A stretch of 64,000 nt of DNA from Bacteroidetes bacterium ADurb.Bin013 (lineage in GTDB: Bacteria > Bacteroidota > Bacteroidia > Bacteroidales > UBA932), in the NCBI GenBank assembly GCA_002071385.1, contig MWFB01000002.1, positions 62,001-126,000 of the forward strand. The letters are read 5' to 3'. Both the position numbers and the translations under genes were made by a program. Shown here one piece after another: positions 9,411 through 18,815 of the stretch. Under the pieces are notes generated by a model. It was given only the letters and a program-made list of their open reading frames with translations, was not told the origin of the DNA and made no database searches. Position 1 is the stretch's first letter. Each line of letters starts with the position of its first letter.

Positions 9411-10148
9411 ATGAAAAAACTTTTCGTATTTTTGGCAGTTCTTGGATTCATTACCATCTCTGCTCAGTACGCTGCCGCACAAACAGAAACCCCAACGGGT
9501 GAAATTGAACAGGTTGAGATACCCATTCACCAGCAGCTTAAAACAAAATACATTGAGGGTGGTCCTGGTTTTATGTCAGCTATCCTGCTCTGTCTTGTAT
9601 TCGGGCTTGCACTTGGAATTGAACGTATTCTCTATCTGTCTCTTTCTGAAACCAACACCTCGAAATTACTGGCAAAACTGGATGATGCCATGAAAGAAGG
9701 CGGTGTACCTGCAGCCATGGAGATCTGCCGTAATACACGCGGACCTGTAGCCAGCATTTTTTACCAGGGGCTCAGCCGTGTTGACCAGGGCCTGGAAGTC
9801 GTAGAAAAATCAATTACTTCCTATGGTTCTGTACAAATGATGGAACTGGAAAAAAACTTTTCATGGATCCAGCTGTTCATCGCCATTGCTCCTATGTTGG
9901 GATTCTTGGGAACAGTTATCGGGATGGTCAGTGCATTTGATGCTATCGAGTCTGCCGGAGACATTTCCCCCACCATCGTTGCCGGCGGTATCAAGGTTGC
10001 CCTTATCACTACGGTGTTTGGTCTTATCGTGGCTATTATCCTTCAATTATTATACAACTACCTGATTTCAAAACTGGATGGCATTGTAAGCAGTATGGAA
10101 GACGCATCCATATCCATGATTGACATTTTGGTTAAATATGAAAAATAA
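9411..10148 (+). CDS. exbB: MotA/TolQ/ExbB proton channel family protein
   Basis: Inner-membrane ion channel subunit (245 aa) that with ExbD couples the proton gradient to TonB-dependent outer-membrane transport. It begins with a signal-peptide-like segment ending near AAAQTE, then a first membrane helix around residues 55-75 (MSAILLCLVFGLALGIERI), a cytoplasmic loop, and two more helices around 145-165 and 190-215; the conserved APMLGFLGTVIGMV and VALITTVFGLIVAI stretches are the channel signature. It heads a four-gene run with a small membrane protein and two ExbD proteins. No TonB gene is adjacent. Confidence 0.93.
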   Translation: MKKLFVFLAVLGFITISAQYAAAQTETPTGEIEQVEIPIHQQLKTKYIEGGPGFMSAILLCLVFGLALGIERILYLSLSETNTSKLLAKLDDAMKEGGVPAAMEICRNTRGPVASIFYQGLSRVDQGLEVVEKSITSYGSVQMMELEKNFSWIQLFIAIAPMLGFLGTVIGMVSAFDAIESAGDISPTIVAGGIKVALITTVFGLIVAIILQLLYNYLISKLDGIVSSMEDASISMIDILVKYEK

Positions 10149-10157
10149 GACATTGCG

Positions 10158-10583
10158 ATGAAGAAACTTCCAAAAATAGCATTATGGGTACTCTTTTTGA
10201 TCAGCATTGTCATTACTGTGTTATATGTCATTAACATCAAGAGTGAAAACCTTGATGCATGGACCTATACTTATTTGAACTGGGCCTATGTGACTGTAGG
10301 ACTGACAATTCTTGCGATCATTCTGATGCCAATACTTACCTTTAAGCAAAGAACGGTTAAATTACGCTCGATCTTGCTGGTGGTAGGTCTGACTGTTGTC
10401 CTGGTAGGAGGTTCATACCTTTTGGCTCCTGGCACTCCTGTAACCCTGGCAAACGGAAAAGTTTTCGAAGGGTCTGTAGTAAAATTAACCGACGCCGGTA
10501 TGTACCTGACCTATATTCTGGTTGCTTGCGCTGTGATTGCCATTATTGGCGGGTCTGTTTATAATGCCCTGAAGAAATACTAA
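10158..10583 (+). CDS. Conserved small membrane protein between ExbB and ExbD
   Basis: 141 aa with four predicted membrane helices at about residues 7-27, 36-58, 70-90 and 114-137, and a short hydrophilic loop (TPVTLANGKVFEGS) between the third and fourth. I do not recognise a named domain. Its place nine bases after exbB and fourteen bases before the first exbD suggests a structural or assembly role in the same energy-transducing complex. That role is inferred from context only. Confidence 0.8.
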   Translation: MKKLPKIALWVLFLISIVITVLYVINIKSENLDAWTYTYLNWAYVTVGLTILAIILMPILTFKQRTVKLRSILLVVGLTVVLVGGSYLLAPGTPVTLANGKVFEGSVVKLTDAGMYLTYILVACAVIAIIGGSVYNALKKY

Positions 10584-10597
10584 TAAAATTAAACACT

Positions 10598-11179
10598 ATG
10601 GCAAGACCAGCAGGTGATATTAATGCAGGCTCAATGGCAGATATAGCTTTCCTGCTTCTTACTTTCTTTATGATGGTTACGACCATGGATACCGAAACCG
10701 GTATTCAGCGCCGCCTTCCTCCCATGCCCGATGAGAATCAAATTGAGCAAGCCGAGCAGATCAACAAACGAAACATTATGGTTGTACTTATCAACAACAA
10801 TGACCGTTTGTTCGCGGGGGGACAGGAAATGCCTATCGTGATGCTAAAGGAAAAAGTCAAGGAATTCCTGACAAATCCCGCAAATCTGCCCAATTTACCA
10901 GAAAAGCGGGAAAAGGAAATTGAAGGCTTTGGCCCTTATATGGTATCGCGTGCACTTGTTTCGCTGCAAAACACCCGAGGGACTTCATACAAAGCCTATA
11001 TCGAAGTACAAAACGAACTGGTAAAAGCCTTCAACGAGGTCCGTGACGAGTTTGCGATGCAGAATTTTGGAAAGAAGTACGACTTGCTGGATGAAGATCA
11101 GCAGCGTATTGCAAGGGATGCGGTTCCAATGAACCTTTCCGAAAGGGAACCAAGAGATGTAACAAAAAGAAGAAGATAG
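10598..11179 (+). CDS. exbD: ExbD/TolR family biopolymer transport protein (first copy)
   Basis: 193 aa with one N-terminal membrane helix (about 13-32). The motif AGSMADIAFLLLTFFMM carries the membrane Asp that ExbD and TolR use for proton movement. The C-terminal periplasmic domain is longer than in the next gene and contains an insert rich in charged residues. Two non-identical ExbD copies in tandem are usual in Bacteroidota Exb sets and probably form a hetero-assembly. It starts 14 bases after the small membrane protein. Confidence 0.92.
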   Translation: MARPAGDINAGSMADIAFLLLTFFMMVTTMDTETGIQRRLPPMPDENQIEQAEQINKRNIMVVLINNNDRLFAGGQEMPIVMLKEKVKEFLTNPANLPNLPEKREKEIEGFGPYMVSRALVSLQNTRGTSYKAYIEVQNELVKAFNEVRDEFAMQNFGKKYDLLDEDQQRIARDAVPMNLSEREPRDVTKRRR

Positions 11180-11190
11180 GAGGCAAGACT

Positions 11191-11676
11191 ATGGCAAAAT
11201 TTAGAAGTAAAAACAGTAAGAAAAAAGTTCCCGCCCTGAGTACAGCCTCACTTCCTGACGTTGTGTTCATGATATTGTTCTTTTTCATGATCTCAACCAG
11301 TTTCCGTACTTCAGAACGTGTGGTTTCGGTAATATTACCGGAAGCCACTGAAATTGCAAAACTGGAACGCAAGGACCTGGCCAGTTATATAAATATTGGC
11401 CCCCCCATCCCCGCATTACAGGCACAATACGGAACCGAAGCAAGGATACAGCTGAACGACGCTTTCAGCACCATAGAGGATATCCGCGACTTTATTGCAG
11501 CTTCTCGTGAATCCATGTCAGAGGCTGACCGTCCTTTAATGACGGTTACCCTGAAGGTGGATGAAGACGTGCGCATGGGGATTGTGACGGATGTCAAGCA
11601 GGAACTCCGCCGTTGTTCTGCTTTGAAGATCATGTACTCTACCCGCCGCAAGGCCGCAGAACAAAAAGGTTTTTAA
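11191..11676 (+). CDS. exbD: ExbD/TolR family biopolymer transport protein (second copy)
   Basis: 161 aa, single N-terminal membrane helix at about 26-45. The segment STASLPDVVFMILFFFMI carries the conserved membrane Asp. The periplasmic part is the compact ExbD fold with the typical final stretch VTDVKQELRRCSALKIMYS. An unusually good Shine-Dalgarno-like GGAGG lies 8 bases before the ATG, rare in this window. The gene is followed by a strong intrinsic terminator, so it ends the transport operon. Confidence 0.92.
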   Translation: MAKFRSKNSKKKVPALSTASLPDVVFMILFFFMISTSFRTSERVVSVILPEATEIAKLERKDLASYINIGPPIPALQAQYGTEARIQLNDAFSTIEDIRDFIAASRESMSEADRPLMTVTLKVDEDVRMGIVTDVKQELRRCSALKIMYSTRRKAAEQKGF

Positions 11677-11696
11677 TCCCTTATATCTATCAATGA

Positions 11697-11725
11697 AAGC
11701 CGTAGCCAGCACTACGGCTTTTTTT
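11697..11725 (+). terminator. Rho-independent terminator after the Exb operon
   Basis: Perfect 9-bp stem AAGCCGTAG / CTACGGCTT with a 6-base loop, followed by a run of T. It lies 20 bases past the second exbD stop codon. It is the clearest plus-strand intrinsic terminator in the window. Confidence 0.9.
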
Positions 11726-11757
11726 ATAACTTTACAACCGATTCTTAATTCATACCT

Positions 11758-12966
11758 ATGAAACGTTTATTTACCATGCTGGCAGTTGCCGTATTGATGG
11801 GTTGTCAGCAATCAGTACCACAGGCAAAATATGTATTTTACTTTATTGGTGACGGGATGGGACTTGCCCAGGTTGCCCTGGCAGAAGCCTGGCTGGCTGA
11901 TTCCACAGATGTAATCGGATTTGAAAAGCTGTCCTTTACGGAATTCCCGGTTCTCGGAACAGCCACAACATTCAGCGCCAGCAATATCATAACTTGTTCC
12001 TCTGCAGCCGGTACTGCTTTGGCCACCGGCACAAAAACCAACAACGGGATGCTGGGTGTTTCCCCCGACTCTGTCAGCCTTGAAGCAATAACCTATAAAA
12101 TTAAAAAAGCAGGTTACCGTGTCGGTGTCACATCTACTGTGACATTAGATCATGCTACACCGGGGTCTTTCTATGCGAATGCCAGCTCCAGGTCTGATTA
12201 TTATGACATTGCTGTTCAATTGCCACAAACGGGATTTGACTTTTTTGGCGGAGGAGGCTTTATACAGCCCGAAGGAGAAGACAAAGACCAGGTATCGGTT
12301 CTCTCTCTGATAGAAGAAGCAGGATACCAGGTCGTCTATGGGATTGAGCAGGTTGATGCATTGGCCGGAGCAGAGAAAATGCTGCTGCTCCAGGATAAGG
12401 AACGGGACTTTATGGATGCCCTGCCCTATGCCATTGACCGGAAGGAAAGCGACATGACGCATGCCGACATCATAAGCGTTGCGGTTGATTTTCTGGACAA
12501 TGAAAAAGGATTTTTCCTGATGAGCGAAAGCGGCCGTATAGATTGGGCCTGTCACTCCAATGACGGAAAAACATTAATCCTGGAAATCCTGGACCTGAAT
12601 GATGCGGTCCAGGTTGCCGTTGAATTTGCACAAAAACATCCCGGGGAGACCCTGATCGTAGTGACTGCAGATCATGAAACAGGAGGCCTGGCACTTGGCC
12701 TGGAAAACGGGTATTCCGTGTATTTTGATGCTCTGGCGGAACAGAATGCCTCTAAAGACATACTGCTGCAAGCCCGGGATATGGAGCTGGTCAAGCAGGT
12801 GAGAGAGATGAACTTCAAGGCCCGTATCGGGTGGACCACTTCATCCCATACCGGGATACCGGTTCCTGTATATGCAACAGGATCAGGAAGTGAACTTTTT
12901 TCGGGCAGGATGGATAATACTGATATTCCAAAGAAGATTTGCCAGGCAATGGGCATTCCTTTTTAA
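11758..12966 (+). CDS. Alkaline phosphatase family lipoprotein
   Basis: 402 aa with a lipoprotein signal (lipobox LMGC, Cys16). The metal-binding motif FIGDGMG lies at about 28-34, a nucleophile region ITCSSAAGTALATGTKT near 79-95, the SGRIDWACHSND stretch near 260, VTADHETGG near 302 and a final His in SSHTG. These match the PhoA-like alkaline phosphatase superfamily. In the classical enzyme the nucleophile Ser follows Asp; here the preceding residue is Ser or Cys. It probably releases phosphate from monoesters at the cell surface or in the periplasm. It stands alone, with TAACTTTA (11727-11734) as a near-match -7 box directly behind the upstream terminator. Confidence 0.9.
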   Translation: MKRLFTMLAVAVLMGCQQSVPQAKYVFYFIGDGMGLAQVALAEAWLADSTDVIGFEKLSFTEFPVLGTATTFSASNIITCSSAAGTALATGTKTNNGMLGVSPDSVSLEAITYKIKKAGYRVGVTSTVTLDHATPGSFYANASSRSDYYDIAVQLPQTGFDFFGGGGFIQPEGEDKDQVSVLSLIEEAGYQVVYGIEQVDALAGAEKMLLLQDKERDFMDALPYAIDRKESDMTHADIISVAVDFLDNEKGFFLMSESGRIDWACHSNDGKTLILEILDLNDAVQVAVEFAQKHPGETLIVVTADHETGGLALGLENGYSVYFDALAEQNASKDILLQARDMELVKQVREMNFKARIGWTTSSHTGIPVPVYATGSGSELFSGRMDNTDIPKKICQAMGIPF

Positions 12967-13019
12967 CCGGGAAAACCATCCGTTCGTCGGGCCGATACCT
13001 TGCATTCACCGATTTCCTG

Positions 13020-13050
13020 TTGCCAAAAGAGAGGTTTGCCGTTACATTTG
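13020..13050 (+). promoter_or_regulatory. Putative promoter of the LiaF-like/LytTR pair
   Basis: TACATTTG at 13043-13050 matches the -7 consensus exactly. TTG at 13020-13022 sits 23 bases upstream (start to start), at -33 spacing. The ATG follows at 13081, leaving a leader of roughly 25 nt. It is the only promoter-like sequence seen in the 114-bp gap after the phosphatase gene. Confidence 0.5.
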
Positions 13051-13080
13051 CAACAGTACAACTTTAAAATTTTTACAATT

Positions 13081-13878
13081 ATGGAAATTCTGGACAAACA
13101 GGAACCTGATTCCCCGGTCAACAGGGGACGCAGGAAGAATTTTTCCGGAGGGATATTCGTAGGTCTTTTCATGATTCTTGCCGGAGCTATCTTGATTTTT
13201 AGCAATGCCGGATGGATATCATGGGAGGCACGCCACATTCTCCTCTCCTGGCAAATGTTTCTTATTGTTATCGGACTTATTTCCCTGGTCAGAAAGCAGG
13301 TCACACAAGGTTTCATATTGCTGGTAATAGGGATCATCTTCCTGTTGCCACGCATAGGCGCCCTGGATATTTTCCCAGGCATGGAATGGTTTACCAAGCT
13401 CAATGTGGGGAATTTATGGCCTTTGATCCTGGTGGCTGTGGGCATATTGATTTTCACAAAAGCAAGAAAGGGCGATCACCACTACAGCAGGTCAGGGAAT
13501 GAATCCTGGCATGACCGTCCTTCAAGCGGATCCACCCGCTTTAATAACGGATATGTTGATTATTCAATGGTTTTCAGCGGTTCTGACACTGTCTTTCTTG
13601 AACCGGTATTCCGTGGAGGCAATATTGAAAGTGTATTTGGCGGAGTTACCCTTGATTTGCGAAATACCGCACTGCAGGAGGGAGTGTCCTATTTGAAAGT
13701 TTCCTCTGTTTTCGGGGGTGTCACGTTATTCATCCCACCCTCCTGGAATATTGAAATTCAAAGTGATTCGGTATTCGGCAACTTCAAGGACAACAGGCCT
13801 TATACTGCCGGAGTGGATAAGAATTCCAAATTGATAATAAAAGCAGAATGCGTTTTTGGCGGTGGTGAGATCAGGTAA
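13081..13878 (+). CDS. LiaF-like membrane protein (LiaI/LiaF TM region plus cell-wall-response C-terminal domain)
   Basis: 265 aa. Residues about 15-130 hold four membrane helices; the C-terminal half is a soluble beta-rich domain with repeated VFGG motifs (SVFGGVTLDLRN, SVFGGVTLFIPPSWN, VFGGGEIR) typical of the LiaF/DUF2154-like 'cell wall-active antibiotics response' domain. In Firmicutes, LiaF restrains a two-component system sensing envelope stress; in Bacteroidota such proteins pair with LytTR regulators, as here, where the next gene begins 11 bases later. ATG 13081 was chosen over an upstream in-frame start because it follows the promoter box. Confidence 0.85.
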   Translation: MEILDKQEPDSPVNRGRRKNFSGGIFVGLFMILAGAILIFSNAGWISWEARHILLSWQMFLIVIGLISLVRKQVTQGFILLVIGIIFLLPRIGALDIFPGMEWFTKLNVGNLWPLILVAVGILIFTKARKGDHHYSRSGNESWHDRPSSGSTRFNNGYVDYSMVFSGSDTVFLEPVFRGGNIESVFGGVTLDLRNTALQEGVSYLKVSSVFGGVTLFIPPSWNIEIQSDSVFGNFKDNRPYTAGVDKNSKLIIKAECVFGGGEIR

Positions 13879-13888
13879 ATACAACATA

Positions 13889-14620
13889 ATGGCAACTGGG
13901 AGCGTTGTTCTTGCAATAGCGCTCCTGTTTGCCTGGCTTACCGGATCTCTCATTTCACTTGCATGGTTCGAAATGCTGGCGGATGGCTTCATAATTGCTG
14001 CATGCATGACAGGTCTGGGGCTTTATACAAATAAAATGGATACATACGGGATGCCCCCTTATGTTCAAAGCCTCATCTTCTGTGTCGGGATTGCCGGCAT
14101 ACCCGTCCTGGCTATGTACCTGTACCTTGATCCGGACGGATTTCGTAATTTCGTACGAATCATCCCTTTACGGATCTTTATTGCTGCCCTGATATGCCTT
14201 GTTTTATTATTCCTCAAAAAAGCCGGGAAGGCCGGCAAAACAGATTCTCCTCTGCCGGAAAAGTCCTTGTCTGCCTCCTCGCCCTCACAGGGATACCAGG
14301 ATAATATCATGGTCAGGTCCGGGAATGGTATAAAAGTAATTCCTGTAAACGATCTGCTGTATATACAGGCCGACGGGGATTACATCTGGCTTGTTGCAAA
14401 AGACGGCAAATGGATGAAGGAGGAAACCATGAAACACATGCAGGAAACACTTTCACCTACCCGTTTCGTGAGGATCCACCGGTCCTTTATTGTGAATGTC
14501 GGCGCAATCAGCCGGATTGAACGTTACGGACAACAACAGTTGATCATCCTGACAAACGGGGACTCCATCAGAATAAGCACTTCGGGTTACAGAACACTGC
14601 GGGATGCTTTGGGATTTTGA
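13889..14620 (+). CDS. Membrane-anchored LytTR family transcriptional regulator
   Basis: 243 aa. Four membrane helices occupy about residues 3-120, then a short linker, then a LytTR DNA-binding domain at about 145-243 with the usual features (VIPVNDLLYIQADGDYIWL, FVRIHRSFIVNV, GDSIRISTSGYR). There is no response-regulator receiver domain, so signals must come through the membrane part or its partner. It lies directly downstream of the LiaF-like gene and probably acts with it as an envelope-stress sensing pair. A TTG at 13856 is a possible but weaker start. Confidence 0.88.
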   Translation: MATGSVVLAIALLFAWLTGSLISLAWFEMLADGFIIAACMTGLGLYTNKMDTYGMPPYVQSLIFCVGIAGIPVLAMYLYLDPDGFRNFVRIIPLRIFIAALICLVLLFLKKAGKAGKTDSPLPEKSLSASSPSQGYQDNIMVRSGNGIKVIPVNDLLYIQADGDYIWLVAKDGKWMKEETMKHMQETLSPTRFVRIHRSFIVNVGAISRIERYGQQQLIILTNGDSIRISTSGYRTLRDALGF

Positions 14621-14649
14621 AACCTGATTTTGTTTTTTGCTTACCTTTG
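14616..14649 (+). promoter_or_regulatory. Putative promoter of ahcY
   Basis: TTTG at 14616-14619 and TACCTTTG at 14642-14649 match the Bacteroidota -33 and -7 elements with 22 bases between them. The ahcY ATG is 10 bases after the -7 box. The -33 element overlaps the end of the LytTR gene. Confidence 0.55.
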
Positions 14650-14659
14650 CAAAAAAAAG

Positions 14660-16054
14660 ATGGACTACAAGATCAGGGACCTTGAGCTTGCCGGCTTTGG
14701 TAACAAAGAGATTCTTCTGGCAGAAAAGGAAATGCCGGGCCTGATGGCTTTGCGCAGGCGTTATGCAGATAAGATACCCCTAAGAGGAGCGCGTATTACC
14801 GGAAGCCTCCATATGACCGTACAGACAGCCGTTCTGATAGAAACACTCAGGATGCTCGGAGCTGATGTACGCTGGGCTTCCTGCAACATATTTTCTACCC
14901 AGGACCATGCAGCCGCTGCCATGGCCGCTTCCGGAGTGCCTGTTTTTGCCTGGAAAGGAGAAACCCTGGAAGAATACTGGTGGTGTACCCTGCAGGCACT
15001 TTCCTTTCCGGATGGCAAAGGACCTCATATGGTAGTGGACGATGGCGGGGACGCAACCTTACTGATACATAAAGGCGTACTTGCCGAAAAAGACCCTTCT
15101 TCCCTGGATAAGCTCACAGGAAACGAAGAAGAAAAAATCATAGCTGCCTTGTTGAGGAAAACACTGCAGGAAAATCCCGGTATATGGACACGCATGGTCA
15201 GGGAAATGAAGGGGGTGAGTGAAGAAACCACTACAGGAGTTCACCGGTTATACCAGATGTTTGAGAAAGGGGACTTGCTTTTCCCGGCCATCAATGTGAA
15301 CGACTCGGTTACCAAATCAAAATTTGACAACTTGTACGGTTGCCATGAATCCCTGGCCGATGGCATCAAGCGTGCCACCGATGTGATGATCGCCGGAAAA
15401 GTTGTGGTGGTGTGTGGTTATGGAGACGTGGGCAAAGGATGCGCCAGGAGCATGCGTTCATACGGCGCGAGGGTAATCGTTACGGAAATTGATCCCATTT
15501 GCGCTTTGCAGGCATCCATAGAAGGATTTGAAGTCCGCAAGCTGGAAAACTGCCTGGATGAGGCACGCATTTTTGTAACCGCCACAGGGAATTGTGATGT
15601 GATACGCATAGACCATATGGAAAAGATGAGAGATCATTCCATCGTATGCAATATTGGCCACTTTGACAATGAGATTCAGGTTGACAGGCTTACAAATTAT
15701 CCCGGGATCAGAAAGGTCAATATCAAGCCTCAGGTCGATCAGTTCTTTTTCCCGGACGGACACTCCGTAATTCTTCTGGCAGAAGGTCGCCTGGTGAATC
15801 TGGGCTGTGCCACAGGACATCCTTCTTTTGTCATGAGCAATTCCTTTACAAACCAGGTTCTGGCACAGATCAATTTATGGACCATACAACACGAATTGGG
15901 GGTTTATCTGCTCCCCAAGCATCTGGATGAAGAAGTTGCCCGACTGCACCTGGATTACCTGGGGGCTGAACTTACTCCGCTTACAAAGAAACAGGCTGAT
16001 TATATAGGGGTGCCGGTCAATGGCCCTTTCAAACCGGATTATTACAGATATTGA
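14660..16054 (+). CDS. ahcY: Adenosylhomocysteinase
   Basis: NAD-dependent hydrolase splitting S-adenosylhomocysteine into adenosine and homocysteine, recycling the product of SAM methylations (464 aa). Visible: [16 protein letters not shown] near residue 47, [16 protein letters not shown] near 73, the NAD Rossmann motif [14 protein letters not shown] near 251-264, and the C-terminal KPDYYRY, whose Lys and Tyr reach into the neighbouring subunit's NAD site. The ATG at 14660 gives [11 protein letters not shown], the conserved start; upstream in-frame codons overlap the promoter box. asnS follows after five bases. Confidence 0.97.
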   Translation: MDYKIRDLELAGFGNKEILLAEKEMPGLMALRRRYADKIPLRGARITGSLHMTVQTAVLIETLRMLGADVRWASCNIFSTQDHAAAAMAASGVPVFAWKGETLEEYWWCTLQALSFPDGKGPHMVVDDGGDATLLIHKGVLAEKDPSSLDKLTGNEEEKIIAALLRKTLQENPGIWTRMVREMKGVSEETTTGVHRLYQMFEKGDLLFPAINVNDSVTKSKFDNLYGCHESLADGIKRATDVMIAGKVVVVCGYGDVGKGCARSMRSYGARVIVTEIDPICALQASIEGFEVRKLENCLDEARIFVTATGNCDVIRIDHMEKMRDHSIVCNIGHFDNEIQVDRLTNYPGIRKVNIKPQVDQFFFPDGHSVILLAEGRLVNLGCATGHPSFVMSNSFTNQVLAQINLWTIQHELGVYLLPKHLDEEVARLHLDYLGAELTPLTKKQADYIGVPVNGPFKPDYYRY

Positions 16055-16059
16055 TCATT

Positions 16060-17451
16060 ATGACGAAATCACGCATCAAAATTGTTGACCTGCTCAAGAT
16101 GCAGGCTGGAATCCCTGTGATGGTGAAAGGCTGGGTCCGCACAAAAAGAGGCAACAACAAAATCACTTTCATTGCACTGAACGATGGTTCCACCATTCAT
16201 AACGTACAGATAGTATGTGATATGAATGTGTTCACAGAAGACATGCTTCGTCCGGTGACCACCGGAGCCTGCCTTCGGGTGAGCGGACAGCTGGTTGCCT
16301 CACCGGGTAAGGAACAGGCTGTCGAAATCCAGGCAGAAGAGATTGAGATTTATGGAACGGCAGATGCGACAGTCTACCCTTTGCAGAAAAAAGGACACAG
16401 CATGGAGTTTCTCCGGGATATTGCCCACCTCAGGCCCAGGACCAATACATTCGGATGCGTGCTCAGGATTCGTCACGCCATGGCATTTGCCATACATAAA
16501 TACTTCAACGACAAGGGATTCGTATACCTTCACACTCCAATCATCACCGCTTCTGACTGTGAAGGAGCAGGTGCCATGTTCCAGGTTACAACCCTGGACC
16601 TGAACAATCTGCCTAAAGACACAGACGGATATGTCGATTATGCGCAGGATTTTTTCGGCCGGCAGACCAGCCTCACGGTAAGCGGCCAGCTGGAAGGAGA
16701 ACTCGGGGCCATGGCTTTGGGCGAAGTGTATACTTTCGGACCCACTTTCCGGGCCGAAAACAGCAATACGCCCAGGCACCTGGCTGAATTCTGGATGATA
16801 GAGCCTGAAATGGCCTTTTACGATATACACGATAACATGGACCTGGCTGAAGATTTTATCAAATACCTGGTCCGTTATGCCCTGGAGCATTGTGCCTCAG
16901 ACCTGCAGTTCCTGAACAACATAATAGACAAGAGCCTGATTGAAAGGCTGGAAGGCGTTTACAACATAGAATTTGTGCGTCTTACCTATACCGAAGGGAT
17001 TGAGATCCTGACCAACAGCGGCCAGCAATTCGAATATCCTGTATACTGGGGGGTTGACCTGCAGAGTGAACACGAAAGATACCTGGTGGAAAAGCATTTC
17101 AAACGTCCGGTGATCCTGACCGACTATCCCAGGGATATCAAAGCTTTCTATATGAAAGAAAACCCGGATGGAAAGACAGTACGGGCCATGGATATTCTTT
17201 TCCCCAAGATTGGAGAAATCATTGGTGGATCGCAAAGGGAAGAGAACCTGGAAGTTCTTGTGCGGAAAATGAAGGAAATGCATGTATCGCAAGAGAACCT
17301 TGACTGGTACCTGGATACGCGCCGTTTTGGAACAGGTCCCCACTCCGGATTCGGACTGGGTTTTGAAAGACTGCTCCTCTTTATAACCGGTATGACAAAT
17401 ATCCGGGATGTGATTCCTTTTCCGCGAACACCTAAATCTGCAGATTTTTGA
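16060..17451 (+). CDS. asnS: Asparagine--tRNA ligase
   Basis: Class II synthetase (463 aa). The N-terminal OB-fold anticodon-binding domain ([22 protein letters not shown]) covers about 1-110. The catalytic core carries [13 protein letters not shown], the motif 2 region [27 protein letters not shown] near 220-245, and motif 3 [10 protein letters not shown] near the C terminus. The last two distinguish AsnRS. Its presence suggests direct charging of tRNA-Asn. ATG 16060 is preferred over TTG 16051. The udk start lies two bases after the stop. Confidence 0.96.
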   Translation: MTKSRIKIVDLLKMQAGIPVMVKGWVRTKRGNNKITFIALNDGSTIHNVQIVCDMNVFTEDMLRPVTTGACLRVSGQLVASPGKEQAVEIQAEEIEIYGTADATVYPLQKKGHSMEFLRDIAHLRPRTNTFGCVLRIRHAMAFAIHKYFNDKGFVYLHTPIITASDCEGAGAMFQVTTLDLNNLPKDTDGYVDYAQDFFGRQTSLTVSGQLEGELGAMALGEVYTFGPTFRAENSNTPRHLAEFWMIEPEMAFYDIHDNMDLAEDFIKYLVRYALEHCASDLQFLNNIIDKSLIERLEGVYNIEFVRLTYTEGIEILTNSGQQFEYPVYWGVDLQSEHERYLVEKHFKRPVILTDYPRDIKAFYMKENPDGKTVRAMDILFPKIGEIIGGSQREENLEVLVRKMKEMHVSQENLDWYLDTRRFGTGPHSGFGLGFERLLLFITGMTNIRDVIPFPRTPKSADF

Positions 17452-17453
17452 TC

Positions 17454-18068
17454 ATGTTGGTAATTGGCATAGCCGGAGGAACCGGTTCCGGAAAAACAAC
17501 GGTGGTAAACAAGATCCTGGAACGTCTTGACGAAAGGCAAATTACAGTAATTCCACAAGACTCCTATTACAAAGACAATTCACACCTGCCACTGGAAAAA
17601 AGACAGGAATTGAACTTTGACCATCCGCAGTCCATAGACTGGGAACTGATGGTGGACCACCTGCTGAAGCTGAAATCAGGATATGCGATTGAACAACCCA
17701 TCTACTCATACATAACCTGCACGCGTTCAGCAGAAACCATTTATACAAAAGCCACACAGATCATCATCGTGGAAGGGATCCTGATCTTCACGGACCCTCC
17801 CCTGAGAAACTGCCTGGATATGAAGATATTTGTCGACGCCGATGCCGATGACAGGTTGTCCCGCGTCATTTCGAGAGATATCATTGAAAGGGGTCGTTCG
17901 GTGAACAAGGTTTTGGAGCGGTACGAAAAAACCGTAAAGCCTATGCATCTGCAATTCATTGAACCCACCAAGCGGTATGCCGACATCATCATCCCACAGG
18001 GGGGGCACAACACTGTGGCCATCAATATGCTCATATCCACCATTGAGAAAGCCCTCCTCCCGAGTTAA
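17454..18068 (+). CDS. udk: Uridine kinase
   Basis: Phosphorylates uridine and cytidine to UMP and CMP in pyrimidine salvage (204 aa). The P-loop GGTGSGKTT is at residues 8-16; PQDSYYKD near 37 and FDHPQSIDW near 56 form the nucleoside site; RSVNKVLERYEKTVKPMH near 145 is the lid region. All are typical of Udk. It is translationally close to asnS and is followed after 12 bases by a TonB-like gene. Confidence 0.95.
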   Translation: MLVIGIAGGTGSGKTTVVNKILERLDERQITVIPQDSYYKDNSHLPLEKRQELNFDHPQSIDWELMVDHLLKLKSGYAIEQPIYSYITCTRSAETIYTKATQIIIVEGILIFTDPPLRNCLDMKIFVDADADDRLSRVISRDIIERGRSVNKVLERYEKTVKPMHLQFIEPTKRYADIIIPQGGHNTVAINMLISTIEKALLPS

Positions 18069-18080
18069 GCATTCCCGGTC

Positions 18081-18791
18081 ATGAAACAGGAATCAAGAAT
18101 CGGACTTTACCTTACCATCATCATACACCTGGTTGCATTGATTGTTGTTTTATCGCTTCAGGTCTCTTCTTTCATTCAAAAAGAGTCCACCTATATCCTT
18201 GATTTCACACCACAGGAAGAACTGGAAATGGAGCAACAGAGGGAAAGGATCAGGGCCGAGGTAAGCGAAGGTCTGGATGACCTGATTGCGGGTATTCAAA
18301 AGGAGTCAAGAAACGTTGCGGTTGATGCAACCCTGAGAAACCGTCCCCTGAGGGATGACCGTCATGCGGATCCCTCCCAGGTTTACAAAGAGGCGGAGGA
18401 GTTGCAGAAACGCCTGGATGCTGCCCGCCAGGAGATCGAGGAGCAGGGTGGCATGGAAGAAATTTCCATGACAGAGAAAGAGGAAAACGACCAGGAAACC
18501 ATCCCTTATACGGGCCCTGCCGTGCTGGAATATACCCTGGAAGGACGCAAGGCCATGAGCCTTCCCATACCTGTATATAAATGTCTGGGAGGAGGTGATG
18601 TTACCGTCTCTATCCAGGTGGACAGGAAAGGTTATGTTCAGAAAGCCGCTATTGTTGCGTATTTTTCTTCCCAGGACCGTTGCCTGCAGGAGTATGCCCT
18701 GCGTGCTGCGCGTCAAAGCCGTTTTACCGCTTCGGTAGATGCCCCGCCCCTGCAAACGGGGGAAATTGTGTACCGTTTTATTCCTCAATAA
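18081..18791 (+). CDS. TonB-like protein with acidic coiled linker
   Basis: 236 aa. One N-terminal membrane helix at about 8-30, then a long Glu/Gln/Arg-rich segment at about 45-140 that looks helical or coiled, in place of the Pro-rich linker of classical TonB, and a short C-terminal domain (GGGDVTVSIQVDRKGYV, then CLQEYALRAARQSRF) with the V-x-D-x-x-G pattern of TonB C-terminal folds. Two cysteines in this domain could form a disulfide. I know similar proteins as conserved but uncharacterised in Bacteroidota. A role in force transmission to the outer membrane is inference. Confidence 0.7.
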   Translation: MKQESRIGLYLTIIIHLVALIVVLSLQVSSFIQKESTYILDFTPQEELEMEQQRERIRAEVSEGLDDLIAGIQKESRNVAVDATLRNRPLRDDRHADPSQVYKEAEELQKRLDAARQEIEEQGGMEEISMTEKEENDQETIPYTGPAVLEYTLEGRKAMSLPIPVYKCLGGGDVTVSIQVDRKGYVQKAAIVAYFSSQDRCLQEYALRAARQSRFTASVDAPPLQTGEIVYRFIPQ

Positions 18792-18803
18792 GCGTTTTAT
18801 GTT

Positions 18804-18811
18804 TATTTTTG
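18804..18811 (+). promoter_or_regulatory. Putative -7 box (TATTTTTG)
   Basis: Exact TAnnTTTG match four bases before the ATG at 18816. A transcript from it would be leaderless or nearly so. No good -33 element is evident. Confidence 0.4.
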
Positions 18812-18815
18812 AACC

